A stretch of DNA of 33,493 bases from a virus: positions 1 to 33,493 of IMG/VR virus record IMGVR_UViG_3300033064_002647. One strand, written 5' to 3'. Shown one piece after another: positions 1-7,045 of this stretch (position 1 is the stretch's first letter; the number at the start of each line of letters is the position of its first letter). Below the pieces are notes generated by a model. That model was not told the DNA's origin. It did not search any database and saw nothing but the letters and a program-made list of their open reading frames with translations. Made by a program: the position numbers and the translations under genes.

Positions 1-2
1 AA

Positions 3-59
3 CGTCTAGAAAAAGACAGGGCTAAAATAGAAGCAGAAAGGGAGGACTATGAAGCATAA
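3..59 (+). CDS. C-terminal end of an upstream gene (5' truncated)
   Basis: An open frame enters from the left edge and stops with TAA at 57-59, giving 18 visible residues rich in Glu, Lys, Arg and Ala that look like the end of a charged helix or coiled coil. It overlaps the start of the ThiF-like gene by 11 bases, so the two are probably co-transcribed and translationally coupled. The ribosome-binding site of the ThiF-like gene lies inside this end. Too little is visible to assign a function. Confidence 0.5.
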   Translation, partial: RLEKDRAKIEAEREDYEA

Positions 60-699
60 TAGACAAATTGACCTCATAAACCCAAATAAACTTGAAATGT
101 CTATAGAGATAATAGGTGCTGGGGGGATAGGCTCATGGGCCACTCTAGCACTTACTAAGATGGGTTGTAAGAATATTAAAATAAGAGATCATGACAAAGT
201 AGAGATCCACAATACAGCCAGTCAATTGTTTGGAGAGAATTCTGTAGGAGAGTCTAAGGTAGCCGCTCTTACAAAATATATCCTAGACTTAACTGGAGAG
301 GCTATCTTAGTAAGTGAGTATGAGTGGAAACCAGTGGGAGTTCCCTTCATAGGGCCAATTGTTATCTCGGCAGTTGACAGTATAGAAACACGAATAGAGA
401 TCTGGAAACAGATTCTAGAAAGCCCAGGGGTAGAGCTCTATATAGACGGACGAATGGCTGGTGACTTAATAAGGATCTACTCTATTCCTCTTCATAGTGG
501 ACCTAAAGACTGGGATCCAATGATTGAGTATGCTAAGACACTTGTCCCAGTAAAGCCAGGACCATGTACAGCAAGGGCAGTCGTCTATAATACATTCGTA
601 TGTGGAGGATTTATTGCCAATCTAGTAAAGAAATATGCTAAAGAAGAAGAAGTTCCATTCGAAGTCTCGTTCGATTTAACAACACTTGAAAGAGTATAA
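49..699 (+). CDS. ThiF/MoeB/E1-like adenylyltransferase
   Basis: This 216-residue protein belongs to the ThiF/E1 superfamily, whose members use ATP to adenylate the C-terminal glycine of a ubiquitin-like or sulfur-carrier protein. A Rossmann nucleotide-binding loop (GAGGIGS) is at residues 23-29. It is followed by the family pattern D49..E52..N55...Q59, then K69 and D109. C172, in a PCTARA stretch, is a candidate active-site cysteine. The length matches a minimal E1 without extra domains. A strong GGGAGGA ribosome-binding site supports the ATG at 49. It is one of only two complete plus-strand genes here. A JAMM-family peptidase, the usual functional opposite of E1 enzymes, is encoded at 15475-15933, but no ubiquitin-like protein or E2 is visible. 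It could instead serve cofactor sulfur transfer. The family call is firm; the substrate is unknown. Confidence 0.88.
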   Translation: MKHNRQIDLINPNKLEMSIEIIGAGGIGSWATLALTKMGCKNIKIRDHDKVEIHNTASQLFGENSVGESKVAALTKYILDLTGEAILVSEYEWKPVGVPFIGPIVISAVDSIETRIEIWKQILESPGVELYIDGRMAGDLIRIYSIPLHSGPKDWDPMIEYAKTLVPVKPGPCTARAVVYNTFVCGGFIANLVKKYAKEEEVPFEVSFDLTTLERV

Positions 700-739
700 A
701 TATTAAAGAATTGAATAATCTTAAAAAGGAGGTGAAGAT

Positions 740-1030
740 ATGAAAAAAGGATATAAAAAAATGTCTCCAAAAGAGTTTATTGAGATAAAAAAATTGCTTA
801 CACTTGATCTAACAACAGGGATGGTAGTACAAATAACCAAAAGATCACCAAACACTGTTATGAAAGTAAGGAAATCAATGGATTTCGCAGAATACCAAAC
901 TCTTATTAAGGCCAAAAAGGAACAAAAAGCTCATAAACTAGGAGTTTCAGGGCTCCCAGCCAATTTAGACAACAAACTTAAAATCAGTGGAGCTATAAAG
1001 ATACTTCAAAATGTTCTAGAAAGTCTTTAA
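740..1030 (+). CDS. Small helix-turn-helix protein
   Basis: This 96-residue basic protein has a likely helix-turn-helix at about residues 25-50: a TTGMVVQITKRS segment, then NTVMKVRKS as the probable recognition helix, like the homeodomain-like HTH of small phage regulators and transposase-type repressors. The start is well supported by an AAAAAGGAGGTGAAGAT Shine-Dalgarno just upstream, among the strongest in the window. It follows the ThiF-like gene by 40 bases in the same direction. Its stop overlaps the stop of the converging minus-strand gene by 4 bases. It may regulate one of the transcription units, but its target is unknown. An opposite-strand frame covering the same bases is a shadow without a good start. 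Confidence 0.7.
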   Translation: MKKGYKKMSPKEFIEIKKLLTLDLTTGMVVQITKRSPNTVMKVRKSMDFAEYQTLIKAKKEQKAHKLGVSGLPANLDNKLKISGAIKILQNVLESL

Positions 1031-1257
1031 TTTATTCTCTTTCCTATAAGAGCAACTGAGAACTCGTATTTTTGGAGGGCGGGATTATTTAGTTCCTTTA
1101 TACTTTCCCATTCAGTCTCGGGAATATCAAGGGCTAGAGAAAACCCGCCCCCCGTTCCTTGTTTAACACTAGGAGAGTAGGCCCTGAACGTCACTGTGAC
1201 GCTATCTTCTGCTTGCTCAACGGTATCACTGGTATTTTCTTGTATTGAATCTTGCAT
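1027..1257 (-). CDS. Hypothetical protein, last gene of the minus-strand block
   Basis: This is a 76-residue acidic-to-neutral protein with no family I recognise. The N-terminal 20 residues are polar and acidic; the rest alternates short hydrophobic strands (TVTFRAYSP, GFSLALDIPE) with a likely helix, suggesting a small beta-rich fold. I prefer the ATG at 1257; a TTG at 1266 is also in frame. Neither has a clear Shine-Dalgarno, so translation may depend on coupling to the overlapping zinc-finger gene upstream, which shares 67 bases in another frame. Its stop meets the converging plus-strand HTH gene, so this marks the strand switch. Confidence 0.5.
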   Translation of the reverse strand: MQDSIQENTSDTVEQAEDSVTVTFRAYSPSVKQGTGGGFSLALDIPETEWESIKELNNPALQKYEFSVALIGKRIN

Positions 1258-1535
1258 GATGAACAATAGGCAATCATAACCATGTTGTCTTGTAGATCTA
1301 TATCAATAGTATCTACCTCACGACCACACTTGCCACATTTGCCTGTATATTTATATTCTAAAGTTACTTTTGTTACCGCTGGGACTTTCGGTATTCTTGG
1401 TTTAAGCGCCTTTTCCTGCTCAACTATGCCTTTTGGAAGAGGGTGGCCAGCCTTAGCGTGGTCATTGAGATCTTTAACCGAGTTAAACTCGACACTTCTA
1501 CCCTCACTGGAACACTTCATGCAAAGAACACTCAT
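1191..1535 (-). CDS. C2H2-type plus zinc-ribbon protein
   Basis: This 114-residue protein carries two likely zinc sites. The N-terminus has C5, C8, F17, L23, H26 and H31, which closely matches the classical C2H2 zinc-finger spacing, including the hydrophobic core positions. The second half has C67, C70, C91 and C94, a four-cysteine ribbon. A basic, proline-rich linker (residues 42-56) joins them. It is probably a nucleic-acid or protein-binding factor. It lies just downstream of tRNA-Asn. A TATAAT-like hexamer about 20 bases before the ATG could be a -10 element, but no -35 is evident. Its 3' end overlaps the next gene. Confidence 0.65.
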   Translation of the reverse strand: MSVLCMKCSSEGRSVEFNSVKDLNDHAKAGHPLPKGIVEQEKALKPRIPKVPAVTKVTLEYKYTGKCGKCGREVDTIDIDLQDNMVMIAYCSSCKIQYKKIPVIPLSKQKIASQ

Positions 1536-1566
1536 ATCATTTTGTTATTATACCCGTATCATTTTG

Positions 1567-1638
1567 CTCTGAGGAAGGGAGTCGAACCCCTAGTCTTCGC
1601 GTTAACAGCGCGCTGTATTGCCATTCTACTACCTCAGA
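1567..1638 (-). tRNA. tRNA-Asn(GUU)
   Basis: The minus strand folds as a 72-nt cloverleaf: a 7-bp acceptor stem (TCTGAGG with CCTCAGA), a short GTA/TAC D-stem, an anticodon loop CTGTTAA giving GUU, a 5-nt variable loop, and a T-arm with TTCGACT loop. The first anticodon-stem pair is G-A mismatched. The CCA end is not encoded. Its 5' end overlaps the last 10 bases of the glycosyltransferase gene 1629-2660, so transcript processing must separate the two. Confidence 0.9.
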
Positions 1639-2660
1639 TCATTAAAGAATCGTTTCAATTCCTCAAACTCTTTATCATAGTTTACCATACTTTTAAAACG
1701 AATGTAAGCGTTATCTGAAATCTCTACTAGTTTGTTTACGTCACAGTACTCTAAAACCTTGTCAGCAGCCTCTAAGGGGCTTAGACCGTCTATATCAATA
1801 CAAGTTACCCCATCTTCCATCAACTTACCAGCTAATTGTCCTTTGTATTGGCTCATTTTAACTATCGGAGCTCTTCCACAAGCAAAGGCGTTATGAATTA
1901 TGTGGCCAAAACCATCTCCTCCTCTTTTAAGGTGGAAAATAAATTGAGACTCACGTATTTTCCTTGCAATATTCTCATGTCCTAGGATTGCCCCGTCTCT
2001 ATTTCCTCCCCCATAAGCTCTAAATTTCCAATCCAACTCTCTCTCCAAAGCAAGAAACATCTTTAAATCAGACTTCCTTAAGACGTTGACGAAGGAACTA
2101 ATCGTCTTCGAAACATGGGGAGCTGAGTAGCTGAAGATGTCTGTATCAAACTCTTGATGATAAAAAACTGAATGAACTGACGTTGGAAAAGGGAGCGTAG
2201 AGGCCATTAGGTTCTTAACTTTAGAATGTACTGGCCAGTTATTCCCCATCTGTTGAATTACCTTAGCGTTTTTCTGAAACTTATCTCTTAACTTTAAAAA
2301 CGGAGTAACATGAGGAGCATAGGAGGCAATAATGATGTCAAAGTCAATGTTCTTAAACTGCTCAAAAGTGACTGCCCGTTGTTCGATAGGATTTCCCTTA
2401 ACAATGTAATAACCATTTTCTTTCTCCTTAATGTTATTTAACGGCCTACTGCCATCTACTAGTTGATAGACCTCATCCCTTATACCAAGATACTGGAAAA
2501 CTGTTCCCCTGTCGTTACCGTAAGGTTCTGCTATCTTCCAGTAGCCTTCGTTAAACCAATTAACTCCTATCGGCCTGTACAACTCCCAACCTAGTCTTCG
2601 GAATAGTAACTGAAGGGACAGATAAAGATCATCGTGATGATAGTCGCAAAAAACTTTCAT
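1629..2660 (-). CDS. GT-B-type glycosyltransferase-like protein
   Basis: This 343-residue protein is probably a soluble glycosyltransferase of the GT-B fold. The C-terminal half contains a GGDGFGHIIHNAFACGRAP segment (about residues 248-266), which resembles the donor-binding region of GT4-like enzymes in which a Gly-rich loop precedes a conserved 'NAxAxGxxPI' helix. The N-terminal half alternates strands and helices and includes DFDIIIASYAPH, as expected for the first Rossmann domain. No signal peptide or membrane helix is seen. It overlaps the upstream gene by four bases (ATGA), and its stop codon lies inside the tRNA-Asn gene. Donor and acceptor sugars cannot be told. The family call is moderate because the classical E-x7-E motif is not clear. 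Confidence 0.6.
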   Translation of the reverse strand: MKVFCDYHHDDLYLSLQLLFRRLGWELYRPIGVNWFNEGYWKIAEPYGNDRGTVFQYLGIRDEVYQLVDGSRPLNNIKEKENGYYIVKGNPIEQRAVTFEQFKNIDFDIIIASYAPHVTPFLKLRDKFQKNAKVIQQMGNNWPVHSKVKNLMASTLPFPTSVHSVFYHQEFDTDIFSYSAPHVSKTISSFVNVLRKSDLKMFLALERELDWKFRAYGGGNRDGAILGHENIARKIRESQFIFHLKRGGDGFGHIIHNAFACGRAPIVKMSQYKGQLAGKLMEDGVTCIDIDGLSPLEAADKVLEYCDVNKLVEISDNAYIRFKSMVNYDKEFEELKRFFNDLR

Positions 2661-2863
2661 ATACTAATCGGTCTAATTGGGACTGCTCCCATTGCAAGTG
2701 CCTCATCACACATGGACTTAACAAGACCTCTCTTTACATCAGCCTGTAATCCACAAGCAAAGTCGTCCTCTGCAAGACGGGGGTCTTTGTTTACTGCTTG
2801 ACCCTTAATCTCTTCACAAATTACCATATTTTTAACTCGTTGGAACATGTCCATAATCTTCAA
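2657..2863 (-). CDS. Hypothetical small protein in glycan block
   Basis: This 68-residue protein has no recognised family. It has three cysteines (in MVICEE, FACGL and KSMCDEA), mixed charge and a C-terminal MGAVPIRPI tail. Three in-frame ATGs (2863, 2854, 2848) lie close together inside the 3' end of the upstream glycosyltransferase gene and the true start is uncertain. It overlaps the downstream gene by an ATGA, which supports real translation in this polycistron. Confidence 0.45.
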   Translation of the reverse strand: MKIMDMFQRVKNMVICEEIKGQAVNKDPRLAEDDFACGLQADVKRGLVKSMCDEALAMGAVPIRPISI

Positions 2864-3530
2864 ATAGTTTAATAAAATCAGGATGCATATCTTCTTTTAA
2901 ACAATCTTTAGTGTATTTAAGAAACTCGGCTGGTCTGTAATTTGGCTCTTCTCCGTGTTGTAGCATGTGGATATTCTGAGACAAGCCATCCATGTGTGTA
3001 AAAGACTCATCTTCTACCATAAAGCCTGTATTAACATTTTTCAAATCTTGAGCTATCTTGTAGAAATGATCATGTTTATCAGGAACAACGCCAAAATCCA
3101 TACGAGTCTGCCTCAATGTTTCCCATTCGACAAATAAGCAAGATGGATGAAGTCTTACTCCACCCTGGTAATATCCAATTGCCTTGAAACCTCTTTGATA
3201 GAAGTTATTCACTATACCCCAAAATTTATCATTATCGTGAATTATAAAGTCCTGCTCAGTAAACCAAACCCAATTGAGAATTGAATACTCTAAAGCCATG
3301 TTAACAGCCTTGTCTCTCCAGTCTTGATCAGCACTAGCAGGAGTACTTGTTTTGAAAATAATCCCGTCACCCATTTTGTACTTAACAAAGTCTCTGTAAT
3401 CACCATCCGTGTTCATGTCAGTGAAGATGATTATAACTTTATCAAATCTGTGACGCTGTTCTTTTATAAACTTGCGCCACAATGGATAATCTAAATGTTT
3501 TGGCCAAGCAACAATTACGTCAGGCTTCAT
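2832..3530 (-). CDS. GT-A-like glycosyltransferase, paralogue 1
   Basis: This 232-residue protein looks like a compact GT-A nucleotide-sugar transferase. An N-terminal strand-helix unit (DVIVAWPKHLDYPLWRKF) leads to the likely metal/nucleotide site WFTEQDF (E92, Q93, D94), which sits where GT2-family enzymes carry DxD. A conserved HPSCLF segment follows. The next gene (3527-4309) shares the YPxWRK, WxWFxEQDF and HPSCLF blocks in the same order, so the two arose by tandem duplication. The acceptor-side C-terminus differs, which suggests that specificity has diverged. No membrane helix is visible. The two genes overlap by four bases. Confidence 0.6.
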   Translation of the reverse strand: MKPDVIVAWPKHLDYPLWRKFIKEQRHRFDKVIIIFTDMNTDGDYRDFVKYKMGDGIIFKTSTPASADQDWRDKAVNMALEYSILNWVWFTEQDFIIHDNDKFWGIVNNFYQRGFKAIGYYQGGVRLHPSCLFVEWETLRQTRMDFGVVPDKHDHFYKIAQDLKNVNTGFMVEDESFTHMDGLSQNIHMLQHGEEPNYRPAEFLKYTKDCLKEDMHPDFIKLFEDYGHVPTS

Positions 3531-4309
3531 ATATCAAAAAACTTAACAAATTTATTGTCTTCTGGGTCAAATTGACAGTCCTCCCTCTTTTTAAGTTCTT
3601 CCTCTACTTCTAAAGAAAGCTTTATATACTCTGGACTTGAAGGCTCAACCTTCCTACTCCAGTGATTGTATGCGTAGAACATTGGAACATTACCTACACC
3701 AAAGTGCCTATCAGTAGACCAATTTTGGTACGGATATGTCATTCCACCTAAGTGACAAGCGTTCTCCCAATTCTTATAGCCCAGATCTTGAAGTTTTACG
3801 ATCTTGCCAAACTTCTCCACGTCTCTAGTAAGCATGGCAAAGTGGTCACAACCTATGATATCAGGATGTGCTCTAAAGTCTTTCCTAGTCTTCTCTAGTG
3901 TCTCCTTCTTAATAAACAGACAAGATGGATGAACGTATGGGAACTGACTAGGACTCCACCAACCTATCATGTCGGCTTCTTCCATCTGTGCCTGAACATC
4001 CATGAAGAATTTATCCCAATCGTCTACAAAAAAGTCCTGTTCAGCAAACCAAATCCAATCGGCCTCAACATGTTCCAAACAAGGAATTGTTTCTGCTTGT
4101 CGCCAATCTTCCTTACCAAAGTCAATCTCTACTGGGTCAACCCACGTTTCCTTGATTTGCTCTTTAGAAAATTCCTCTAAATCTATATATCCGTGATGTC
4201 TGGATGGATAAAGGATAATCTTATTAAATAATGGTCTGTACTTCTTAATCATCTTTCTCCAGATTGGATAATCATTATACACACAATACTGTAAAACTAT
4301 ATCTATCAT
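3527..4309 (-). CDS. GT-A-like glycosyltransferase, paralogue 2
   Basis: This is a 260-residue paralogue of the preceding gene. Shared blocks are YPIWRK (14-19), WIWFAEQDF (85-93, candidate metal-binding E90/D92) and HPSCLF further on. It is longer at the C-terminus, with aromatic-rich stretches (HLGGMTYPYQNWS, FYAYNHW) that could line an acceptor-sugar pocket. It is cytosolic by appearance. An ATGA overlap on each side places it firmly in one polycistron. The exact GT family cannot be given from sequence reading alone; the fold call rests on the acidic motif and the strand-helix pattern. Confidence 0.6.
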   Translation of the reverse strand: MIDIVLQYCVYNDYPIWRKMIKKYRPLFNKIILYPSRHHGYIDLEEFSKEQIKETWVDPVEIDFGKEDWRQAETIPCLEHVEADWIWFAEQDFFVDDWDKFFMDVQAQMEEADMIGWWSPSQFPYVHPSCLFIKKETLEKTRKDFRAHPDIIGCDHFAMLTRDVEKFGKIVKLQDLGYKNWENACHLGGMTYPYQNWSTDRHFGVGNVPMFYAYNHWSRKVEPSSPEYIKLSLEVEEELKKREDCQFDPEDNKFVKFFDI

Positions 4310-4551
4310 TTTTCCTCCTTTGTTATTATTACTATTGGTGGTTCTATTTCTGGTATAATACTGCCCTCATCAACTTCCTTAAACTTCTTGCTCTCAATGA
4401 CTATTGAAAATGCATACCTTTCCCTATCAATATTAACTCCAATAACTTTTATATCCTTGGGAAAATCTGACTTTATTTTAAAAGTTCCATTGTTTATAAA
4501 CATTTCACCCAATAATTGAGGAGCTATCAAAAATCTTTTCAATCTTCTCAT
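4306..4551 (-). CDS. Hypothetical protein between glycosyltransferases
   Basis: This is an 81-residue, probably beta-rich protein: alternating hydrophobic strands such as IKVIGVNIDRERYAFSIVIES and a final PPIVIITKEEK. The N-terminus is basic (RRLKR). No family is recognised. It overlaps both neighbours by four bases (ATGA), so its production is tied to the glycosyltransferases on either side; it might be an accessory subunit, which is inference. I checked for a ubiquitin-like C-terminal Gly-Gly and did not find one, so it is not an obvious partner for the ThiF-like protein. Confidence 0.5.
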   Translation of the reverse strand: MRRLKRFLIAPQLLGEMFINNGTFKIKSDFPKDIKVIGVNIDRERYAFSIVIESKKFKEVDEGSIIPEIEPPIVIITKEEK

Positions 4552-5531
4552 ATACGCATAACTCCTTTGTACAATTTCATTTTATGTTCTATTCTCTTGC
4601 TGTCTAACTCAGCATTAGTCACAAGATCAATTATCCCAAGCATATACTTCTCCTTAAAGTCATTAAATCCATCAACTTGGTCCATTGCTATTTGCCAAAA
4701 GGCAACTCGTGTCTCTATCTCCATCTTAGCACCAATAGTTGAAGTATCTGGGACTCTCCCTGAAAGATAACCTCCCCAGCCAGTAGACAGTGATCCTCCA
4801 TGTATCCATTTCATTGGTTCCCCATACCAATTTAAGGCCTTAGTCCTCTTGTCTTCAATCTCTGTAGGTGAAGCGTGATGTTGTGGGACATCGTGGAATC
4901 TTAATCCCATTGCCCTTAGCTGAACACATGTCCAGACAAAAGTATCCCCGTGATTAATTTCTTTGAACGTATGATCCAGATGAGGACAGTGTTCTCCTGG
5001 CTTCCATGTATGGCTGGCAAAATCAAGATCGGTTTTAAGCAAGTCATTCAATTTACAGAAGAAGAAGTTAGGCCAACAGTTTGGTCCTTTATCCCCATAT
5101 CCACTGTAATCTAAATTGTATTTCTTTTTACTTGCCTCTCCTACCTCAACTCCACAAGAGAATCTTGGAGAGCCTACCACGTCAGCTAGATCAGACTCTA
5201 TCTGTTGAAAACACTTACTTACTATGCCTGGTTCAAAAATAAAGCCATCATCTTCTAAGAGCATTACTAGATCGGTGTCAGCTATCTTCGTCATCTCTGT
5301 AATTGGCATTCCGTTACCTATTCCTCTTGGGTGATAAATTAGGTGTACCTTGGGATCTTTTATAACCCTAGCGCAAAACTCACTCGCTACTTCTACTGGT
5401 ACTCCTGAGTGATTGTTGTAATTAATGTAAAACTTGTCTACCTCGTCATACCAACGCTCTTGCCATAACTTAATCGCAAGCAGAGTAATAAATGGCTCTC
5501 CTCCTGCTGATAAGAATACTGATTTTGTCAT
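4548..5531 (-). CDS. GT2-like glycosyltransferase
   Basis: This 327-residue protein is probably a GT-A glycosyltransferase that moves a sugar from a nucleotide donor. The putative metal-binding motif is E93-D94-D95 in VMLLEDDGFIF, with GxGNGMPITEM before it, as in GT2 family enzymes. A later HxDH..E..HGDTFVW segment may form the catalytic/acceptor side. I place the start at 5531 because an AAAGGAAAT Shine-Dalgarno precedes it; a longer frame to 5594 overlaps a separate small gene. There is no membrane segment. It follows a tiny membrane protein gene by one base. Confidence 0.68.
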   Translation of the reverse strand: MTKSVFLSAGGEPFITLLAIKLWQERWYDEVDKFYINYNNHSGVPVEVASEFCARVIKDPKVHLIYHPRGIGNGMPITEMTKIADTDLVMLLEDDGFIFEPGIVSKCFQQIESDLADVVGSPRFSCGVEVGEASKKKYNLDYSGYGDKGPNCWPNFFFCKLNDLLKTDLDFASHTWKPGEHCPHLDHTFKEINHGDTFVWTCVQLRAMGLRFHDVPQHHASPTEIEDKRTKALNWYGEPMKWIHGGSLSTGWGGYLSGRVPDTSTIGAKMEIETRVAFWQIAMDQVDGFNDFKEKYMLGIIDLVTNAELDSKRIEHKMKLYKGVMRI

Positions 5532-5532
5532 A

Positions 5533-5652
5533 TTAATTTCCTTTCTTTTTGTACCAAAGCCCCCACCCAAGTTTATAATCAATAAGCGTGGCAACCATGA
5601 GAATAGTCATGCCAATACTAATTCCAAGAACCAAGGAGGTAAAGTCAATCAT
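5533..5652 (-). CDS. 39-residue single-pass membrane protein
   Basis: This short gene has an AGAGGAG Shine-Dalgarno eight bases before its ATG and an ATGA overlap with the gene upstream. The product has a hydrophobic helix from about residue 5 to 24 (LVLGISIGMTILMVATLI) and a short basic tail ending KKKGN. It would sit in the inner membrane with the Lys-rich tail probably cytoplasmic. It ends one base before the glycosyltransferase start region and could help place the cytosolic transferases at the membrane, which is inference. No family is recognised. Confidence 0.65.
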   Translation of the reverse strand: MIDFTSLVLGISIGMTILMVATLIDYKLGWGLWYKKKGN

Positions 5653-5846
5653 ATTTTAATCTCCTCTTTTTGACCAAACTCTTCATTAATGGCGTTTTTA
5701 AGGGCCGAACGCTGTTTATTGAGTTCTTGGATCTTCTTAGCGTCTTCCCTTGTGTGAGTATCATCATACACTTTATCTATAAGCATGTAAATCTTTATAT
5801 TTATAATGCCAATTTCGTCTATAAGCTCACCTATTGTTTTTTTCAT
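5649..5846 (-). CDS. Small helical protein, DUF4254-like motif
   Basis: This 65-residue, fully helical, charged protein has the pattern IGELIDEIGIxNIKIxxLIDKVxDD followed by a second helix with KKIQELNKQRSALKNAINE. This resembles the small 'IDEL...NxKIW' proteins (DUF4254-like) often found in polysaccharide clusters; the match is from memory and is weak. It is probably an antiparallel helical hairpin or a dimer. Four-base overlaps on both sides tie it to the operon. It may be an accessory or structural subunit for neighbouring sugar enzymes. Confidence 0.5.
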   Translation of the reverse strand: MKKTIGELIDEIGIINIKIYMLIDKVYDDTHTREDAKKIQELNKQRSALKNAINEEFGQKEEIKI

Positions 5847-6151
5847 ACATACCCTATCAGCTTTACATCTTCAGAAAACCCAGGATTTCCCTCAAGGAAA
5901 ATAAATCTATCAGTCTCATGAACAGTAATCCCAGAGCCCTTGGGAATAGTAAGCACCATCTTCTTCCCATTAATCTTAGAAAAAAGATTTACACAGAGAT
6001 TATCTTTGTGTATTTTAAGATAAACCTTGTGGTCATCGTCTCTCCAAAGATGCCTCCCGTAGTCTTTTCCATAAACACTACACCGACCATAAGGCCTATT
6101 GTCGCCACTAAAGCCACACCTTAAACAGAACTTGTCATTTTGTTTTTTCAT
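5843..6151 (-). CDS. Hypothetical protein with N-terminal zinc-like motif
   Basis: This 102-residue protein begins with a short metal-site-like region (C9, C12, C24 in CLRCGFSGDNRPYGRCSV), which could bind zinc with a further ligand such as H34. The rest is a beta-rich domain (VYLKIHKDNLCVNLFS, MVLTIPKGSG, FIFLEG). No family is recognised. It overlaps the glycosyltransferase upstream and the helical protein downstream by four bases each. Its role in the glycan block is unknown. Confidence 0.5.
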   Translation of the reverse strand: MKKQNDKFCLRCGFSGDNRPYGRCSVYGKDYGRHLWRDDDHKVYLKIHKDNLCVNLFSKINGKKMVLTIPKGSGITVHETDRFIFLEGNPGFSEDVKLIGYV

Positions 6152-7026
6152 AAGCCATGATACTCTCTAAATCTTTTAATATATGGTTTCCACTTCGTCT
6201 CGTCCACTTCAATATCTTTCAACATCTCCCAAATCTTCATTCTTACAAGATAGGTCTTCTCGTTTGCGTTAGTCATTTCATAATACCAGGCAATTTGTCT
6301 CAAATATTCCTGCTTTGGTTGATCCCCTATATAGTCTTCATAACCCTTGTGATCATGGTCCCTATACGCCAATAAAACCGCTGGCACACTTCCTGCCCTG
6401 ATATGGTAGTAACCTAAGTCATTACTCTTCTTCCCATCTTGAGTTTTATTAAATAAACAATCAGACTTGTCTTCTTCTAACTCGTACGGCTTAACCCCAT
6501 CCCCTAGCATTTCTTCTGTAAGTTTACCAAGTGTTTCATGCTCTGGCATGTTAGAACCCCAGTCAACATCTAAATACTTCATCAACAAGTCTTTTTTAGT
6601 AGCAAACAAATAAGGACAAAACTTTGACTTCCCACCAAGCTCCTCATGAGTCTTCCCGATTGTGTCGTAAATTGAAACTACATCATAATCGGCCAACCTG
6701 CTGAAGATGTTATATATTATCCCTTTTCTATAAAACACCATGTCATTGTCTGTAAACAAAACAAGGTCTTCCTTTATCTTCGGCAATACGTTCTTAAAGG
6801 CATCATAATACCTCACACTAGAATTCTCTCTAACAATCTCATATCCAAACTCCATCTTATCCGTATCTTCTTTAGAGATCTCCCAATTACTATCTATGAA
6901 ATACACTTTGTCAAACTCGTCCTTAAGCATGTTCATGCTCTTAATAAAGTAATCAAGAATCGGTTGGTAATATTCACCACCGTATGGCTGGTATTTGTGC
7001 ATACACACTACGATTGCTTTGGTCAT
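6148..7026 (-). CDS. GT-A-like glycosyltransferase
   Basis: This 292-residue protein is probably a GT-A nucleotide-sugar transferase. LVLFTDNDMVFY at about residues 88-99 carries a D93-N94-D95 metal/nucleotide motif at the end of a strand, and an upstream strand (KVYFIDSNWEI) fits the donor-binding core. GYYHIRAG and LAYRDHDHKGYEDY later in the chain could form the acceptor side. It has no signal peptide or membrane helix. It is separated from the methyltransferase gene upstream by 19 bases and overlaps the gene downstream by four. Substrates are unknown. Confidence 0.68.
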   Translation of the reverse strand: MTKAIVVCMHKYQPYGGEYYQPILDYFIKSMNMLKDEFDKVYFIDSNWEISKEDTDKMEFGYEIVRENSSVRYYDAFKNVLPKIKEDLVLFTDNDMVFYRKGIIYNIFSRLADYDVVSIYDTIGKTHEELGGKSKFCPYLFATKKDLLMKYLDVDWGSNMPEHETLGKLTEEMLGDGVKPYELEEDKSDCLFNKTQDGKKSNDLGYYHIRAGSVPAVLLAYRDHDHKGYEDYIGDQPKQEYLRQIAWYYEMTNANEKTYLVRMKIWEMLKDIEVDETKWKPYIKRFREYHGL

Positions 7027-7045
7027 ATATATTCTAACACGCGGA

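Noticed and set aside
585-915. Minus-strand frames opposite the ThiF-like and HTH genes
   Set aside because: They lack ribosome-binding sites and lie opposite genes with very strong ones; their composition is that of antisense shadows.
49-1030. A full PRTRC-type plasmid cassette around the ThiF-like gene
   Set aside because: No ParB-like, PRTRC-B, -C, -E or -F proteins are recognisable nearby, and the JAMM protein is about 15 kb away.
1191-1257. Programmed frameshift joining the zinc-finger gene to the last gene of the block
   Set aside because: I saw no slippery heptamer or downstream structure at the overlap; two overlapping genes is the simpler reading.
4306-4551. Ubiquitin-like partner for the ThiF-like protein
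   Set aside because: The size is right and it is beta-rich, but there is no Gly-Gly tail and the predicted strand order is not clearly beta-grasp; kept as hypothetical.
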